This document shows positions 28,315 through 38,139 of a stretch of DNA of 64,000 bases, piece by piece. Both the position numbers and the translations under genes were made by a program. Positions within the stretch are counted from its first letter, which is position 1. Every line of letters starts with the position of its first letter. Origin of the DNA: Crithidia sp. LVH-60A (lineage: Eukaryota > Euglenozoa > Kinetoplastea > Trypanosomatida > Trypanosomatidae); contig CP119637.1 of the NCBI GenBank assembly GCA_030078075.1, forward strand, positions 1,076,001-1,140,000, written 5' to 3'. The notes under the pieces are model-generated. The model was not told the origin of the DNA. It did not search any database and saw only the letters and a program-made list of their open reading frames with translations.

Positions 28315-30906
28315 ATGGACACCGGCTCTCGCTACGACGAGGATGAGGAGGAGGAGGTGCTGCCCTTCGAGGGGCTGGACAAGGCGTCGGCGCTGCAGGA
28401 GTGCCGCGTGTTTAACAAGATCCCACTCGACGAGGAGCGGTCGATCCAGGCCATGACTCAGGTGCTCTACCTCATGTCTATCGGCGTGCGTCTCACCGAG
28501 GCCGAGGCAACGGACGTCTTCTTCATGTCCACGAAGCTGATGCAATCCAACTACGCCAAGCTGCGCCGCCTGCAGTACATCCTGATGAAGGAGCTGAGCC
28601 CGCTGGTGGAGCAGAGCTTCATTGCGTCCAACGCACTCATGATGGACATCAAGAAGAAGGGCGACTCGGATAAGAGCAGCGCGATTCGGGCCCTCTACTC
28701 GGTGATGGATAGCAGCATGTACAGCTCGATGGACCGCACGATTGTCGAGTGCATGACCTCGCGCAACCCTAACGTGGTCACGGCGGCCCTGGTGACGGGC
28801 ATCCACATGTCGCACACACAGCCGGAGATGCCGCGCAAGTGGGCGACGCAGCTGAACGAGGTGATGCGAGAGCGCTCCAAGGCGCAGTACCCGGCCGTCG
28901 CCCTTCTCCACAAGATCCGCAACAACGACCGGCTCTCGGTCGACCGCCTTATCGAAGACGCCACGGCCGGCCGCATCCGCTCCTCCCTCGCCGTGTGCCT
29001 CGTCATCAAGATGTGCACGGAGCTCATGCAAGACGACTTCAGCAGCTCGCTGGGCGTTTACAAGTTTGTTGTGTCGATGCTGAACCGCGGTGACATGATC
29101 GTCTTCGAGGCCGCCAAGTCCGTCTGCTCGCTGCGCACAGTGACGGACAAGGAGTTGACACCGATTGTCACGGTGCTGCAGCTCTACCTCAGCTCCCAGA
29201 ACCCGGTGCTGCGCTTCGCTGCGGTGTATCTGGTCAGCCGCATCTCCACTGCCCACCCGGCCGCCGTGGCGCCGATCAACGCGGAGATGGAGGCGCTCGC
29301 GCTCGACTCGAACCGCATCATCGCCACGCTGGCCATCACCTGCCTCCTCAAGACCGGATCAGAGGGCACGATCGAGCGTCTCCTCACGCAGCTGTCGTCT
29401 GGCAACTACATGAGCGACCTCGGCGACGAGCTGAAGCTGACCATCGTCGACGCAATGCGAGTCCTTAACGCCAAGTTCCCAAACAAGTACGAGACCCTGC
29501 TCGCCTTCCTCTTCCGCGCGCTCAGCGACGAGGGCAGCAGCTCGCTGAAGCAGAGCGTCGTGGACGCGATGCTGGACATCTCCAAGTCTAACCCTAGCTC
29601 CAACGAGGTCGTCCTCACCCACCTTGCAGAGTTTATCGACGACTGCGAGTTCTCGCAGATCACGAAGCGCGTGCTGATGCACCTCGGTGAGGAGGTGCCG
29701 AGCTGCGCCAACCCGCGCCGCTTTGTCCGCTACGTCTACAACCACGCGACGCTCGAGAAGCCGGACGTCCGCGCCGTCGCGGTGACAACGCTGGCGAAAA
29801 TCGCGGCCAACGTGCCGACGCTGCGCCGCTCCATCGTGGCGCTGCTGAAGCGCTCGTGCAGCGACTCGGACGACGAGGTGCGGGACCGCGCAGTGCTCTA
29901 CGCGAAGCTCTTCCTGCAGAACGATGAGGTGCTCGTGCGCACCTACGTGAACGACGTCGCGGCGGCTGTCTCGCAGCACCGCCACGCCCTGCGCGACGCC
30001 AAGAAGAAGACGAGCGCGGCAGCGGATGGTGGGACGTCAGAGGCGGACATGATGGCGGCAGCGCTGGTCGCCTCGGTGCAGTCGTCGGGTGCCGTGGGCA
30101 TGGCGCCGGCGACCCCTGCAGTGCTGCAGGGCCGCGATGCGCTGCGCCACGTGAAGCAGCTGCGCGAGTTGGGGGAGCCGGCAAAGAGCACCGAGTCGGT
30201 CCCCCTCACCGAGGCGGACAACGAGTACGTGGTGTCGGTGATGAAGCACCTCTACCCCGAGCACGTCGTGCTGCAGTTCAAGGTGAAGAACATGATGGAC
30301 GGGATGCTGTTCAAGAACGTGCTGGTCGTGACCAACACCGACGAGCTCGAGGCCGAGCCGCTCTACGCCGTCCCGATCGAGAGCATCCGCCCTGGTGAGA
30401 CGCAGTACGGCTACGTGGTGCTGCGCTACGTGCCTGGCGAGTTCCCGAGTGGGACGGTGGAGACGACCTTCCGCTTCGCCATGGCCGAGGACGGCGAGGA
30501 GGCGGAGGGGCAAGACGAGTACCCGATGGAGAGCTTCGACGTCGACGTCAGCGACTTTGTTTCCCCGATCAACCTCGGCGAGGGCATGGCCCATAAGTGG
30601 GAGGAGGAGGAGGCGAACGAGACGGCCGGCACCTTTGCCCTGCACTCCATGAAGAACCTGACAGAGGCGGCGCAGCAGCTGGCCCGGTTCTTTGGCATGT
30701 ACATTGAAGGCGGCCTGCCGGAGAAGGTGACGACGACGTCGCACGTGCTGAAGATGTCCGGCGTGCTGGCGGATGAGGAGCGCACGCTGGTGCTGGTGCA
30801 GGCGAAGGTCTTCATTGCGACGGACAACCGCGTCGCCCTCCACCTTGCCCTGCGTGGCGGATCCGCAGAGGTGCGGGAGTATTTAGCCAACGCACTTCTC
30901 GGGTAG
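28315..30906 (+). CDS. COPG: Coatomer subunit gamma (gamma-COP)
   Basis: This 863-residue protein starts at the ATG at 28315; an upstream TTG in frame is not used. The N-terminal adaptin-like trunk begins FEGLDKASALQECRVFNKIP and contains TEAEATDVFFMSTKLMQSN, both hallmarks of gamma-COP. It runs to about residue 560. A linker rich in Ala/Ser follows (about 565-605), then the appendage domain with a beta-sandwich and C-terminal platform. Gamma-COP is part of the F-subcomplex of the COPI coat, binds ARF1 and cargo tails, and acts in Golgi-to-ER retrograde transport. Length is close to the human protein (874). The frame is intact and nothing is unusual. Confidence 0.97.
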   Translation: MDTGSRYDEDEEEEVLPFEGLDKASALQECRVFNKIPLDEERSIQAMTQVLYLMSIGVRLTEAEATDVFFMSTKLMQSNYAKLRRLQYILMKELSPLVEQSFIASNALMMDIKKKGDSDKSSAIRALYSVMDSSMYSSMDRTIVECMTSRNPNVVTAALVTGIHMSHTQPEMPRKWATQLNEVMRERSKAQYPAVALLHKIRNNDRLSVDRLIEDATAGRIRSSLAVCLVIKMCTELMQDDFSSSLGVYKFVVSMLNRGDMIVFEAAKSVCSLRTVTDKELTPIVTVLQLYLSSQNPVLRFAAVYLVSRISTAHPAAVAPINAEMEALALDSNRIIATLAITCLLKTGSEGTIERLLTQLSSGNYMSDLGDELKLTIVDAMRVLNAKFPNKYETLLAFLFRALSDEGSSSLKQSVVDAMLDISKSNPSSNEVVLTHLAEFIDDCEFSQITKRVLMHLGEEVPSCANPRRFVRYVYNHATLEKPDVRAVAVTTLAKIAANVPTLRRSIVALLKRSCSDSDDEVRDRAVLYAKLFLQNDEVLVRTYVNDVAAAVSQHRHALRDAKKKTSAAADGGTSEADMMAAALVASVQSSGAVGMAPATPAVLQGRDALRHVKQLRELGEPAKSTESVPLTEADNEYVVSVMKHLYPEHVVLQFKVKNMMDGMLFKNVLVVTNTDELEAEPLYAVPIESIRPGETQYGYVVLRYVPGEFPSGTVETTFRFAMAEDGEEAEGQDEYPMESFDVDVSDFVSPINLGEGMAHKWEEEEANETAGTFALHSMKNLTEAAQQLARFFGMYIEGGLPEKVTTTSHVLKMSGVLADEERTLVLVQAKVFIATDNRVALHLALRGGSAEVREYLANALLG

Positions 30907-32352
30907 GCCCATGCATCTCCTCGCGTGACGCGGCGACCTTTCGGTATAGAGGACCTTAAGCGATTCCTTTCCCGATAGTGGCGAGGGCGTGAGTCTATTT
31001 GTGTGTTCTTGGTGTCGAAAGCGTGCGCAGTCTCTTGATTTTTTTTTCTTTTAATTATGTGTGGTCTGCGAGGCAAGCCTCCTTCTGTTCGGCGACGAGG
31101 TGTGGGCTGTGTTCGCCTTTGTCTCTCTTCCTCCGGATCTTTAGCTGCCCTTTGTGCTGGGCTGCTATGGGCAAGGTCAAACGAAACGGAGGCTCAAAGA
31201 AACCAATTATGGGACTTGTTTTTCCCTCTTTATTTCTTCTATGTTGCATTGCTCTTTTCTTTCATTTTGTCCTTTCGGTGTCGTTATGATCTCGTTGCTA
31301 CGCCGGCGCATCTTGATCGTCAAAGAGCGCTTGCACTGTTGCCTCTCCTCTCTTCTCCCCGTTTTTCTTTTTTGGATGTTGCGGTGTTTTGTATCTCTCT
31401 CCACTACTCTTCGTGGTTTGTAGACTGGTTGAATCATTGTTTCTCTTGTTTTAGTTTTTTTCTTTCCTCACTCTTGTGCGGTTGGCAGAGCTCCGCTGGA
31501 TGTTGCTGTTATTGTGCTGTGCTGCACAGTGGCGTGTGTGTGTGTTGGGGGTGGGTGGCCTTGTCAGTGTAGAGAGGCGGTAGTCATGCAAATCAACACG
31601 TATATCTTTTTTTAAAAAATGGCATGCAAAGAAATGACCTCACCGCGAGCGGAGCCGCAGTAGCAGATGCACGGCTGCTTCTCGCAAATGTCTGTGGGGC
31701 GGTATCTTTTTTTCGCTTGGCAGAGGGGAGGAGTGTACTTCTTTTCTTTTCTACGACGTGTCAAGTGAACGTCCTTGCGCATGTGACTTTTGCTTTGCAC
31801 GAAAATGCGCAGACATGGATGCACGGGCAGATAAGTTTAAAAAACAACTGTCCCAAATGTCGCGCAGCAGCGAGTGGGGAAGCAGAGACTGCGGACGCGG
31901 CTCTTCTACTGTGGCCGTCTAATCTGCTTTGAGTCACCCAGCTATAACAACGGCGTAAGGTCGTGATGCATATACGAGGCAGCGCACGGACATGAACTCC
32001 TCAATATCATTTTTGCCGGTCTCTTCCATTCTTTTCTTTTTTTTTTAACAACGTCCTTTACTTTACGTCAACCAGTGCAGATCACAGAGTTAAAGGAGGC
32101 ACGCGTTGCGATCTGGTATCTAGTTCCCACCTAGTGGTAAACCTTGCTGCACAACACTGCACCGCAATAGGCGCCAGAGGTCACGCAAAGAGCGTTTCCT
32201 TCCAGGGAGACTGTTGTTTCTTCAAGCATACACGCACATCAACGCTTCTTTCCCACATAGAGAGAGAGAGACAAGTCGTCGTCGTCTCAATTTCCCATTA
32301 ACCACCAAGTATCAAAGCTATACATATCTATAAACGGCAAGAAGCGATAGTC
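30907..32352 (+). other. 1.4 kb intergenic region, no gene supported
   Basis: T-rich stretches fill 31030-31480. An open frame starting at ATG 31624 (102 codons) lacks the codon bias of neighbouring genes and resembles nothing. A T run lies at 32034-32046. The last 150 bp lead to the ATG at 32353 without an outstanding poly-Y tract. Confidence 0.45.
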
Positions 32353-33846
32353 ATGTCGTGGCTTCTTGGTGGGCCGCAGCAGCCGGGCGGCTCGCAATCG
32401 CAGCGGGAGTTGTCCCCTCCACCTACGCTCTGCAGCCAGCCTCACACCTCACAGAGTTCCGCGCCGCGCGTCGTTGGCGCAGACATCACCAACCGCAGTC
32501 CCACGCCGACGCCAGCGCTGCATCCGTCAGTCAAGAGCGTGGCAAGCGTCTCTCCCGCCTCCCCGTCAACCGCCAGGGCATTGAAACCTGTGTACGACAC
32601 GCGAAGAGAGCGACAGAGGGACTTGTTGGGCTGCGAGACAGCATTTAACAGCGATGAGGATTTTTGCAGCGTGGCGTGCTTTGTTGTGCCCTCGCACGAG
32701 ACGTTTTTTCATGCCATGGTGTCGCCGTCCTCGCAGCAGGCACGCCGCCGCTCTCGCTCTATGGATGCCGCGATCCCCTTACAAAGCGCAGCGCCAGTGT
32801 CCCGAGCTACTGCTCGAGGTGGCGACTGGCGGCGATGGACAGACGTCGGAGACGAAAAGGCACCAGAAGGCGACAGTGATGGTGTGGTGCAGCCGCTGAA
32901 GCGTGCCCGTCCTCAGGCAAATGCAGCAGCAGCGTCACAACAAGCGCTGTTTGCCATCAGTGACAGCGAAGCACCGAAGGATGCAAGTCGGTCGACCGTT
33001 CTCGACGGTTGCGCTTCTGGTCAGAAGAAAAAGTCTGTCGCCTCCAGCGGCTTCTTCACTCCCATCTCGACCAACCTGCTGCTCCTATCCACCGGATCGA
33101 GTAACAAGCCGTCGGTGGCAGAGTCCACATCCACCACCGCCATCGCTGCTACCCGTCCACGGTCACCTGAGTGGAGTTTTGGCGAAGTCTACGCGGAGGA
33201 GCAGCACGGCGACCGATCGCGGCGCCTGCGAACGCCTTCACCGCCATCGATACCCACTAGCAGCGGCACAACACCCAATATGCAAAACGGCTCTGTTGCG
33301 CATCTTTGTCAGCCGGCGCGTCTGCTCGACACGACGACTCCCTGCTGGCAAGTCCTGACCGCTGTCGCTGCCACCGCCTCCACTGCAGGGCCACACGACG
33401 AGCTACTGGCGACAGCGCGGCGCGGTGGGCGGCGCGTGCGCATTGTCAGTGCCGTGGACAGCACCGTCGTCTACTCCCCTGGTTCACTGGAGGACATCAG
33501 CCCTATTTGTTGCCTCTCAGAGGACCGCAGCATGCCATGGCGGAGCGGCGCACAGGCATGGGACAATGGTGGCACTCCGCCCCACCTCCGCAATGAAGAG
33601 TTTTTTCCGCGAGGGAGAGCAGGCATGGATGGGGGCCACAACTGCGACGCGCCGTTTCTTGCGCCGCAGCCTTTGTTTCCCCACAGTCGGGTGGACGATG
33701 ATGAAGAGGAGGACACGCAGAAACGCACCTCGGCAGACATTTGCCGCCTCTCATCAACGACACCGTATCTGCCTGATGCCGTGCTGTGCGCGGCGTCTCA
33801 TGCACAAGACGAGCTACACCGTAGTCTGACGTGCTGGCAGCGATAA
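32353..33846 (+). CDS. Hypothetical Ser/Pro/Thr-rich protein
   Basis: This encodes 497 residues from the ATG at 32353. Composition is Ser, Thr, Pro and Ala-rich with scattered basic clusters (QARRRSRSMDAA), suggesting a mostly disordered protein with many potential SP/TP phosphorylation sites (RSPTPTPALHPS near the N-terminus). The short, less disordered segments are ERQRDLLGCETAFNSDEDFC (about residues 85-105) and the region around ISPICCLSEDRSMPWRSG (about 385-400). No domain was recognised, no signal peptide and no membrane span. The length of the open frame and its codon use support a real gene; function cannot be inferred. Confidence 0.75.
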   Translation: MSWLLGGPQQPGGSQSQRELSPPPTLCSQPHTSQSSAPRVVGADITNRSPTPTPALHPSVKSVASVSPASPSTARALKPVYDTRRERQRDLLGCETAFNSDEDFCSVACFVVPSHETFFHAMVSPSSQQARRRSRSMDAAIPLQSAAPVSRATARGGDWRRWTDVGDEKAPEGDSDGVVQPLKRARPQANAAAASQQALFAISDSEAPKDASRSTVLDGCASGQKKKSVASSGFFTPISTNLLLLSTGSSNKPSVAESTSTTAIAATRPRSPEWSFGEVYAEEQHGDRSRRLRTPSPPSIPTSSGTTPNMQNGSVAHLCQPARLLDTTTPCWQVLTAVAATASTAGPHDELLATARRGGRRVRIVSAVDSTVVYSPGSLEDISPICCLSEDRSMPWRSGAQAWDNGGTPPHLRNEEFFPRGRAGMDGGHNCDAPFLAPQPLFPHSRVDDDEEEDTQKRTSADICRLSSTTPYLPDAVLCAASHAQDELHRSLTCWQR

Positions 33847-34789
33847 GCCGCGGAACACCGCTGTTGAGGCGATGTTTTGCTCTTCTTGTTGTTGCTGCGG
33901 TTGGGCCTGTTTCAACGACAAAAGTCCTCAACGTTGCGACATCTTGAGCGGATGAAAGAAGAAAAAGAATTTTTTTTACTGCTATGCAGCGAAGGGCTGC
34001 ACCTGTCCCCTATCAAAAACAAGAACTTGTGGGCTTATTGAAAATTGCTGGGTAAGATCAGCGCGTGCAGCTCCGCCTATCAGCAGTGCGATTCGGCCTC
34101 TTGCGCGCGCTGCACCACAGAACGCAGGCTGCGAGGGAATACGGACCTTCAGTCGAGAAACGATCTTTCTGTTCCTCACTTGCATCATCGGAAAAAAGAA
34201 ATGCCGTTCCACTCCGCTTTTTTTCTAGTAAATATCTACATCTTTGAGGTGTAGCGATTATGACGCTGACGGCTCGATGGAAGGGTATACACGTTTTTTC
34301 TTTTCTTCTCCACCTCTTCTTTGCCTTTTCCCGTCTCTTTACCTGTCTCCTTTCCCCCCTTTCCATCTCAGGTGTGCTCATTTTTTTCTCCCACTAAGAA
34401 GGAGCCTCATATACACATACATAAAAGAAGCACCATAGAGCGAGACTATCTGGGCATTGAGCTACGCTACTCGAATACGGCATTGCAGGAGAAACCGAAG
34501 CCTGTCATAAAGCGACTTTCAGTAGAGGCTGCTGTGCTCATCGTTTAGCGACCGTGCAGTTCCTTACCCCCTTTTTTTGTTGTTTTTGCTGACGCTTTTA
34601 CAAAACTTTGACATTCCTTACTGTGTGGCTCCAGGTGCAGCCCATCTTCGCCATCTCCGTCGCTGCACCACCACCACCGTCATAGAAGTACTCACATACG
34701 CCCTATAGAATTCCTTCACGCAAAGCTATTAAAAAAGAAAAAAAATCTGTTTTTCCGTTTTTCTGTTCTTCTTTGCGGGTTCGCCAGCG
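33847..34789 (+). other. Intergenic region before the MoaC-like gene
   Basis: No gene recognised. A pyrimidine-rich stretch at 34290-34372 is followed by AG (CTCAG, about 34370), a candidate acceptor some 420 nt before the ATG. Another T-rich tract lies at 34565-34590. Confidence 0.45.
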
Positions 34790-37282
34790 ATGCTCCATCG
34801 TTGCATTTTTCAGCTGGCAAAGAAAAAAGGCCCGCCGCCACGGCGCCACGTGCTGCGGCGCAACCTGAGACGCTCCGGCAGCAGTGCTAGCGCCGTCGGC
34901 GGAGCAGCACGCCGCTCCAGCAGTGCCTCTGCCCAGCGCAGCGGCAAGAGCCGCGCCTCATCCAAGGCACGCAGCGGGGCAGCGAGCAAGGCGGATGCAG
35001 AAAGCGCTGCCAGCATCGCTGGCGCTAGTGGTGTCACAGCAGAGACCGGTGCTTCGACAGCGCCGGTGCCCCTCGTCACAGAGGATGCGACTATCATGTC
35101 GGCTCGCCGCCCGCTCTACCGCCTCGCCACCGCGGTGGCCACCGTCGTGGTGCCGCCGACCACCAACGTCTACCTCCAGTCGATGAAGCACCTGCTGACG
35201 CCCGCCTCCCCGGCTGCCCCAACGAGCTCGGTGATTGGCGAGGATATCAGCATCGCCGCCCCGCCCGTCTCGATCGTGGAGGAGTACTACACAAGCAAGA
35301 AGGGCCCGCTCTTCGCGACGGCGGTGGTCGCCGGCACCAACGCCGTAAAGCAGGTGAGCTCCCTCATCCCGTTCTGCTACCCCACTCCCATCCAGCGCTG
35401 CTCCTTCACGTTTCGCCGGCGCCAGGTGCTGCAGTCGCCGCGGCCGGCACAGATGCCCCACCGAGTCGTCCTACGGCGCCGCACCACGACACCAGGACAG
35501 CCACCAAGTCGGCCCGAATATAGCGTCCTCTACTGCTTCTGCACCGTGGCCACGGAGAGCAAGTCAGGGGTGGAGATGGAGGCTCTCACAGGGGCCACGA
35601 TGGCCAGTGTGACGCTCTACGACATGCTGAAAGGACTGCCGGGAGCGCAGGAGGACGGGCTCAGTCTGGGCGAGGCTTTTGTGCTGGCGAAGCGTGGCGG
35701 GCGCAACGACTTCACGAAGCTGCTCATGTCAGAGCCAGAGCGTCCGCTTGTGGAGAGTGGTATTCGCAGTGGCGGTGAGATGCCTGCCTTGCCGCCGCGA
35801 CCGGCCTCGGAGGCGACGGCAGCGAACGCTGCGGAGACCCCACATAGCGCTTCCCAGCAGCAGCAGCAGCAGCAGCAGCTAGACGCCGGGCATGGTGAGG
35901 ATGCAGTGCAGCACTACGAGGGCGATGCTCCCTCGCGGGTGGTGCGCCGACCCCCCTCCGCACACGGCGACGACGCCGAGGCAGCGGAGCAGGGGCCGCC
36001 GGGCGACGCCGGTGCGTGGTGGCGCTCGTCGAAGCATGAGCGGCGTCTGCAGGAGCTCTTTCCGCGCCGCAAATACGGCGACGGATCCCGCGTCGTCGCA
36101 ACCGCACCGGCCGCTGGCGACGCCGGTGGCCAACCAGAGGCGCAACAGGAAGCAGAGGCGGCTGCTGCAGCGAACCCGAAGTCGAAGCACCTGTCCAAGG
36201 CAAGCCTCATCCGCGAGGGCCGCCACGTGCCGTCTGCTGCGAGCGCCAAGGTAGCCGGCAAGGCGGCCCGTAATCTGGTCGAGGAGCCGGAGGAGGAGGT
36301 GGAAGAAGAGGTGGTTGCACACGACCACCGACGTTCTGCAAAGGGAGGCCAGCTCGCGAAGAAGTCGGCGCGTGGCACCGCAGCTGCGGTGGACGCGGAT
36401 GCCACCCACGCGAAGAGCGCAAGAGCCACAGATGAGGAGGAGGTGACAGACAACGCCACCGAGGAGGAAGAAGAGGCGGCTGAGGAGGACGAGGTGGACA
36501 CTCGCAGGGGAGGCAAGCGAGCGCGGCGCGGTGCGACATCAAGCGCGGCAACGCACCGCTCCGGAAAAGCAGCAGCGAAGCGGGGTGGTGCGTCTAGCGC
36601 AGCAGCGCAGCGGAAGCAACATGCCGCCCGCCACGCCGACGACGAGGTCGAGGAAGAGGTTGAGGAGGAGGAGGAGAATGCAGAGCAGCACGAGGAGGCC
36701 GAGGAGGAGGAGGAGGAGGCGGCTCCTGCGCCACCAGCGCGCAAAGCAACAACCTCACCTGCCAACGGCGCTGCGGCAAAGCGGCACGGCAAGGCCAGTG
36801 CGCCGGCACCGGCCCGGAACAGCAGCCCATCACACGTAACTCGCAAGCCACGAAGCGCTGCTGCGACTCCTGCCGCGCCGCACAAGAAGGGTCGCTCCAG
36901 TGCACCAGACGAGGATGAAACTGCGGAAGGAGATGATGAGGACGCAGAAGACGCTGCAGTGCCGGAAAACGCCGAAGACGACGAGGCCGGCGCTGCAGAA
37001 GAGGCCGAAGAGGAGGAGGAGGAAGCTGCGGTGGCTCCGTCACGTAGCAAGGTGGCCAAAAAGTCGCCACCAGGGATGCGACCTGTGCAGCACAGTTCGT
37101 GGGACGATGTCACTCGCAAAGCGCGCCGCGACGTGGACGCCGAAGGCGATGCCGATGCTGCAGAGGAACAGGAGGAGCAACACGCTGATGATGAGGAGGA
37201 GGAAGACAGTCCTCCCTTGCCGCCCCCACGCAAGAAGATAGTGAAGAAGGCACTGAAGCGCAGCGTCTCGAAGAGAAGGTAA
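34790..37282 (+). CDS. MoaC-like (molybdopterin synthesis) domain with long charged tail
   Basis: This 830-residue protein starts at the ATG at 34790. The N-terminus is Arg-rich (PPPRRHVLRRNLRRSGSS), possibly mitochondrial targeting. A MoaC domain spans about residues 130-310: KKGPLFATAVVAGTNAVKQV, then SSLIPFCYPTP, SGVEMEALTGATMASVTLYD, and the ending VLAKRGGRNDFTKLL. MoaC (MOCS1B in animals) makes cyclic pyranopterin monophosphate, the first stable intermediate of molybdenum cofactor. Against E. coli numbering from memory, Lys51, Glu112, Glu114, Asp128 and Lys131 are kept (Lys171, Glu262, Glu264, Asp278, Lys281) in register, but His77 is Tyr197. There is a roughly 30-residue insert between Tyr197 and Glu262. 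A CAG run (35857-35880) encodes polyglutamine. Residues from about 370 onward are alternating acidic (EEEEEA) and basic (RRGGKRARRG) blocks ending KKALKRSVSKRR. Such a tail is not usual for MoaC. Confidence 0.88.
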   Translation: MLHRCIFQLAKKKGPPPRRHVLRRNLRRSGSSASAVGGAARRSSSASAQRSGKSRASSKARSGAASKADAESAASIAGASGVTAETGASTAPVPLVTEDATIMSARRPLYRLATAVATVVVPPTTNVYLQSMKHLLTPASPAAPTSSVIGEDISIAAPPVSIVEEYYTSKKGPLFATAVVAGTNAVKQVSSLIPFCYPTPIQRCSFTFRRRQVLQSPRPAQMPHRVVLRRRTTTPGQPPSRPEYSVLYCFCTVATESKSGVEMEALTGATMASVTLYDMLKGLPGAQEDGLSLGEAFVLAKRGGRNDFTKLLMSEPERPLVESGIRSGGEMPALPPRPASEATAANAAETPHSASQQQQQQQQLDAGHGEDAVQHYEGDAPSRVVRRPPSAHGDDAEAAEQGPPGDAGAWWRSSKHERRLQELFPRRKYGDGSRVVATAPAAGDAGGQPEAQQEAEAAAAANPKSKHLSKASLIREGRHVPSAASAKVAGKAARNLVEEPEEEVEEEVVAHDHRRSAKGGQLAKKSARGTAAAVDADATHAKSARATDEEEVTDNATEEEEEAAEEDEVDTRRGGKRARRGATSSAATHRSGKAAAKRGGASSAAAQRKQHAARHADDEVEEEVEEEEENAEQHEEAEEEEEEAAPAPPARKATTSPANGAAAKRHGKASAPAPARNSSPSHVTRKPRSAAATPAAPHKKGRSSAPDEDETAEGDDEDAEDAAVPENAEDDEAGAAEEAEEEEEEAAVAPSRSKVAKKSPPGMRPVQHSSWDDVTRKARRDVDAEGDADAAEEQEEQHADDEEEEDSPPLPPPRKKIVKKALKRSVSKRR

Positions 37283-37873
37283 AAAGTTCTATTCTTGTTT
37301 CACTTTTATCGACGCACTCTCTGACAATTCCACACTACGATATCAGCATAAAACTTGCATGTGCTGGAGAGAGAACAAAAAAAGGTCGTCTCAATTGCAA
37401 CAATGAGCGGTCTCTTTTTCCCTTTGCCTGTTGTCATCAATCGTCCCTCACCTCTCTCAACTACACCAGAAGAGAACGTGAGAGGGACATTACTCTGTTC
37501 TTTTTTAATAGTAGCGATTTAACACTCCTTCTCTACCTTTTTGCCTCATCGAACGCAAAACGCAGGTGCTCTGAGTCACAGCACCGTCATCCAACGCTCT
37601 ACCCATAGCGCTGCAGACCACTGTTGCCCATCTGTCCATAGCGCAACTAACTAGTATCGTACAACATCGTGTGAAAGAAGCACCTTGCAGAGGAAGGAGA
37701 AAAAGCAGTAGCAGTAGAACCATGAAAAATATTCTACTGTAATTTCATACGTCAGCTGCGAATTCGAAAAAAATAATCAGCTCAACTGGCATACTTAGGA
37801 CTCCGCCTTACAGGCTCACACTTCGAATTTGAAAAATAGTGTTCCTGAGCATCCTCTGCCCCTTAACTTTCCC
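37283..37873 (+). other. Unique sequence left of the acid phosphatase array
   Basis: No gene recognised. Unlike the spacers inside the array, this flank shows no visible similarity to the repeat unit; similarity begins at about 37874. Confidence 0.55.
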
Positions 37874-37960
37874 CTGCCTTCCCTCCTCCGCCTCCCTGTT
37901 CCTTGCGCCTCCTCCCCTCTCTTTCCCCACACACGCCGCGCAATGATAATAATACCCCAG
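37874..37960 (+). promoter_or_regulatory. Conserved trans-splice acceptor of the acid phosphatase genes
   Basis: A C/T-rich tract is followed by AATACCCCAG, AG at 37959-37960, about 180 nt before the first ATG. The same signal recurs before every copy, for example AG at 41466-41467 before copy 2. It sits right inside the left edge of the repeat unit, so each duplicated gene carries its own acceptor. Confidence 0.5.
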
Positions 37961-38139
37961 CCTTAACGCGCCACGCCCTCCCCGCTTCACGCATACATCT
38001 CCGCCACCCGCACCACAAGCACGCACGCGCACGCAGCCGTCTCTGCCCCCGTCCGCTGTTGCCCCCTGCACTCACCACCACAACCACCACCACAACCACC
38101 GCCGCCGCCGCCCTCCAACGCACACACGCAGACACACAC

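Noticed and set aside
31624-31932. Possible 102-codon gene
   Set aside because: Lacks the codon bias of the neighbours, has no recognisable domain and no clear poly-Y/AG signal.
35914-37233. Ser/Ala-rich - strand frame (439 codons)
   Set aside because: Complement of the Glu/Lys-rich tail of the MoaC-like gene; low complexity only.
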